Positions 6,076 through 6,521 of a DNA stretch of 6,521 nucleotides are shown one piece after another. Below the pieces are notes generated by a model. The model ran no database searches. It was not told where the DNA came from and was given only the letters and a program-made list of their open reading frames with translations. The stretch comes from Natrialbaceae archaeon (GTDB lineage Archaea > Halobacteriota > Halobacteria > Halobacteriales > Natrialbaceae). Position 1 is the first letter of the stretch; each line of letters begins with the position of its first letter. The DNA is taken from positions 1-6,521 of the forward strand of contig PUKM01000132.1 in NCBI GenBank assembly GCA_003552325.1, read 5' to 3'. The position numbers were made by a program, and so were the translations under genes.

Positions 6076-6225
6076 GTGCTAGGAATCCGGTTTTTCGCCT
6101 GTGACGGCTGTGAGACGGTGTATGCGGACGTCGAGGAGCCCCCGTGGTGTCATCACTGTACTGGCGGCTCGATGGAGGAGCTAGGGCCCGAGAGCCAGGC
6201 GGCCACCTACTTCACTGGCCGATGA
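6076..6225 (+). CDS. 49-residue zinc-ribbon (rubredoxin-like) mini-protein
   Basis: A very small acidic protein with two knuckles, CDGC (9-12) and CHHC (25-28), separated by 12 residues. This is the arrangement that binds one zinc (or iron) ion in zinc-ribbon and rubredoxin-like folds. The segment 'YADVEEPPWCHHCTGG' and the tail 'MEELGPES' resemble the tiny CPxCG-type zinc-finger proteins that haloarchaea encode in large numbers. Most of those have no assigned role, and some affect growth or stress responses. The frame is open further upstream into the methyltransferase gene, but the residues there are Arg/Pro-rich and unlike a protein. GTG 6076, directly before the conserved start 'LGIRFFACDGC', is therefore the best choice. 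No clear TATA box precedes it, and the gap from the methyltransferase-like gene is 103 bp. It probably acts through protein or nucleic-acid contacts, but this is inference. Confidence 0.72.
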   Translation: MLGIRFFACDGCETVYADVEEPPWCHHCTGGSMEELGPESQAATYFTGR

Positions 6226-6499
6226 CACAGCGTGGGGTTCGAAGCCGTTCAGTCCCATCTCGAGGGCTCTCCAAACGCCTTCAGTCTCGAGCAAACGAGC
6301 GGCGATACGCTAGGTTTCCCGTCAGCAGCTTTGAGCCCTGTCGGAAGCCCGGCGGAACTCCGATACCCGCGAGACCGAAAAAAGGAGCGACAGCAGGTGT
6401 GCACAGAAGTTGGTGCATCTCGACCACCGGAAAGAGCTCGAACGCCACTTTGTTTCGTCACGGATCTCCGGCTCACGGAGTTGTTCGCCGAAAAATCAG
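6226..6499. other. Intergenic region between zinc-ribbon gene and tRNA, 274 bp
   Basis: No coding region is supported: the frames here give basic, Ser/Arg-rich products. The plus strand carries ACTTTGTTTCG at 6447-6457, a possible weak terminator for the rightward genes. On the minus strand a T6 run (plus-strand A6 at 6378-6383) lies about 117 nt beyond the tRNA 3' end and could be a second stop signal for leftward transcription. No direct repeat of the tRNA end and no integrase were seen, so nothing suggests an integrated element here. Confidence 0.5.
6491..6495 (-). terminator. T5 terminator after the tRNA gene
   Basis: The minus strand reads TTTTT four bases beyond the tRNA discriminator base. 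Archaeal transcription ends readily at short U runs, and such a run is usual right after a tRNA gene in haloarchaea. Confidence 0.6.
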
Positions 6500-6521
6500 T
6501 GGGCCAACTCGGATTTGAACC
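6500..6521 (-). tRNA. tRNA 3' end (T arm and acceptor strand), partial at the window edge
   Basis: On the minus strand the window opens with GGTTCAAATCC, a T-arm half with the loop TTCAAAT (T54, T55, C56, A58 all in place). It is followed by GAG (end of the T stem), the acceptor 3' strand TTGGCCC (6501-6507) and discriminator A at 6500. CCA is not encoded, as is common in haloarchaea. The missing 5' end should therefore begin GGGCCAA. From memory this acceptor fits haloarchaeal tRNA-Ile, but the anticodon lies outside the window, so the isotype is not settled. Confidence 0.85.

Noticed and set aside
1..6521. Very frequent CTCGAG/CTCGA words throughout
   Set aside because: Explained by favoured Leu (CTC) and Glu (GAG) codons in haloarchaea; they are mainly in coding frames and do not form an array.
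6226..6521. Possible integration site of a mobile element at the tRNA 3' end
   Set aside because: The tRNA 3' end faces the window, but no repeat of its terminal sequence, integrase or foreign-looking genes were found in the visible part.

Overview
The window looks like chromosomal DNA of a halophilic archaeon (class Halobacteria). The proteins are acidic and rich in Asp/Glu, GC content is high, and CTCGAG (Leu-Glu codons) is very frequent. There is a Tat-type lipoprotein with a long Asp/Thr linker, and TATA elements lie about 27-28 nt from start codons with no room for a leader. These are familiar traits of the group. The genus cannot be fixed from the sequence alone.

Layout, left to right. 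(1) 2-1366, plus: a tetratricopeptide-repeat (TPR) protein whose frame stays open to the left edge, so its N-terminus probably lies outside the window. (2) 1537-2208, minus, convergent with it: a secreted Tat lipoprotein of unknown function. (3) 2209-2756: a divergent intergenic region with a promoter at each end, some small inverted repeats and one doubtful short minus-strand ORF. (4) 2757-4553, plus: a full-length flavoprotein of the SdhA/FrdA/NadB family. Its active-site signature is that of succinate dehydrogenase/fumarate reductase rather than L-aspartate oxidase, but no iron-sulfur or membrane subunit lies nearby. (5) 4554-4862: a spacer with a pyrimidine-rich stretch after the flavoprotein gene. 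(6) 4863-5261, plus: a SufU/IscU-type Fe-S scaffold protein in which the usual CGD motif is opened by an insertion. (7) 5358-5972, plus: a class I methyltransferase-like protein with an unusual SAM loop. (8) 6076-6225, plus: a 49-residue CxxC...CxxC zinc-ribbon protein. (9) 6500-6521, minus: the 3' end of a tRNA gene that continues past the right edge, followed on its own strand by a T5 run.

How the genes may work together is inference. The flavoprotein, the Fe-S scaffold, the methyltransferase-like protein and the mini zinc-ribbon all read rightward, but the gaps between them are about 100-310 bp, so one tight operon is not evident. The TPR protein and the lipoprotein have no visible link to the rest. 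I see no mobile element, CRISPR array, toxin-antitoxin pair or recognisable defence system. The points most worth following up are the orphan SdhA-type flavoprotein, the modified scaffold motif, the exact 40-residue TPR register and the tiny zinc-ribbon gene.
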